Shown one piece after another: positions 6,635 through 7,200 of a stretch of DNA of 7,200 nucleotides. The translations under genes were made by a program, and so were the position numbers. Under the pieces are notes generated by a model. The model had not been told where the DNA came from and made no database searches. It saw only the letters and a program-made list of their open reading frames with translations. Source of the stretch: an uncultured Dietzia sp. (lineage in GTDB: Bacteria > Actinomycetota > Actinomycetes > Mycobacteriales > Mycobacteriaceae). The stretch covers positions 1 through 7,200 of the forward strand of contig CAMNYG010000060.1 of the NCBI GenBank assembly GCA_946570335.1, written 5' to 3'. Every line of letters begins with the position of its first letter. Within the stretch, counting starts at the first letter, position 1.

Positions 6635-7200
6635 ATGACGACTTCGGCTGCACCCTGGACGAACTGGGCCGGCAATGTGCTGGCGAACCCCACCCTCCGG
6701 ACCGCCCCGACCACCGTCGCCGAGGTCGCGGACACGGTGATCTCCGCTGCCGCGTCCGGCAGCCGCGTGAAATGCGTCGGAGCGGGCCACTCGTTCACCC
6801 CTGCGGCCGCCACGGACGGCGTCCTCATCTCGCTCGACGATCTCACCGGGATCGAATCGATAGTGCCCACCCGAGACGCCGACGGCCGCGTCGACGGCGC
6901 GGACGTCACGGTCTGGGCGGGGACCCGGCTGCACCGGCTCGGCCCCCTGCTGTGGGACCTGGGGCTGGCGCAGCCGAACCTGGGCGACTTCGCGGAGCAA
7001 TCCCTGGCGGGGGCGGTGTCCACAGGAACGCACGGCACCGGATGCCGGGCCCCGGGTCTCCCGGCGACCGTGGTGGGACTGCAACTGGTGACCGCAGACG
7101 GCACCGTCCTGACCTGCTCCCGCGAATCCCACCCCGAGGTCTTCGAGGCGGCCCGACTCGGGATCGGCGCGCTGGGCATCATCACCAAGATGACCATCCG
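6635..7200 (+). CDS. FAD-dependent sugar-lactone/alditol oxidase (D-arabinono-1,4-lactone or L-gulonolactone oxidase family), N-terminal part
   Basis: Flavoprotein of the VAO/PCMH-type FAD-binding family that oxidises a sugar lactone or polyol. 188 complete codons are visible from ATG 6635; the rest, including the C-terminal substrate domain, lies beyond the window. Residues 1-188 cover most of the FAD-binding domain: TLRTAPTTVAEVADTV (20-35), VGAGHSFTPAAATDG (48-62) with His52 placed as in family members that bind FAD covalently, LISLDDLTGI (64-73), LGDFAEQSLAGAVSTGTHGTG (116-136), and LGIGALGIITKMTI (175-188). Full-length relatives are about 430-450 residues. It diverges from the TetR regulator across 152 bp, so shared control is likely. 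Family members differ in lactone, alditol or dehydrogenase activity, and the N-terminal part alone cannot tell which applies. Confidence 0.92.
   Translation, partial: MTTSAAPWTNWAGNVLANPTLRTAPTTVAEVADTVISAAASGSRVKCVGAGHSFTPAAATDGVLISLDDLTGIESIVPTRDADGRVDGADVTVWAGTRLHRLGPLLWDLGLAQPNLGDFAEQSLAGAVSTGTHGTGCRAPGLPATVVGLQLVTADGTVLTCSRESHPEVFEAARLGIGALGIITKMTI

Noticed and set aside
6479..7132. 217-codon minus-strand frame across the oxidase and intergenic region
   Set aside because: It is antisense to a clear FAD-binding domain and would cross both promoters.

Overview
The window is high-GC DNA with dense coding, overlapping genes, frequent GTG starts and apparently leaderless promoters. This fits a high-GC actinobacterium. 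The protein types fit a mycolic-acid-containing lineage such as Dietzia, Gordonia or Rhodococcus, but the genus is an inference and no marker here fixes it.

Layout. Five genes run on the minus strand, from right to left. A TetR-family regulator (5844-6482) comes first. It is followed by a PLP-dependent amino acid deaminase/D-threonine-aldolase-like enzyme (4655-5854), an M20 metallopeptidase/deacylase (3324-4658) and a 12-TM major facilitator transporter (2092-3327). After a 54-bp gap comes a DEAD-box RNA helicase of the DeaD/CsdA type (1-2037, running off the left edge). The first four are joined by overlaps (11 nt with the start chosen here, then a 4-nt ATGA and a 4-nt GTGA), so they form one translationally coupled operon. 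On the plus strand, an FAD-dependent sugar-lactone/alditol oxidase (6635 to the right edge, partial) diverges from the regulator across a 152-bp intergenic region.

How the genes may work together. The TetR protein probably controls the divergent promoter region. A metallohydrolase that frees an amino acid from an amide or peptide, an enzyme that cleaves or deaminates an amino acid, and an MFS exporter look like a small catabolic or detoxification module. The diverging FAD oxidase may belong to the same regulon. The substrate cannot be read from the sequence. The helicase is a housekeeping RNA-metabolism gene that may receive read-through from the operon. A stem-loop lies in the gap before it.

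Regulatory signals. Both divergent genes have a TANNNT-type -10 element only 6-8 nt before the start codon and no convincing Shine-Dalgarno sequence, so both are predicted to make leaderless mRNAs. The intergenic region also holds a 12-bp tandem repeat and short inverted repeats that are candidate operator sites. I see no tRNA, rRNA, CRISPR array, insertion sequence or phage gene. No gene-free stretch exceeds 152 bp.
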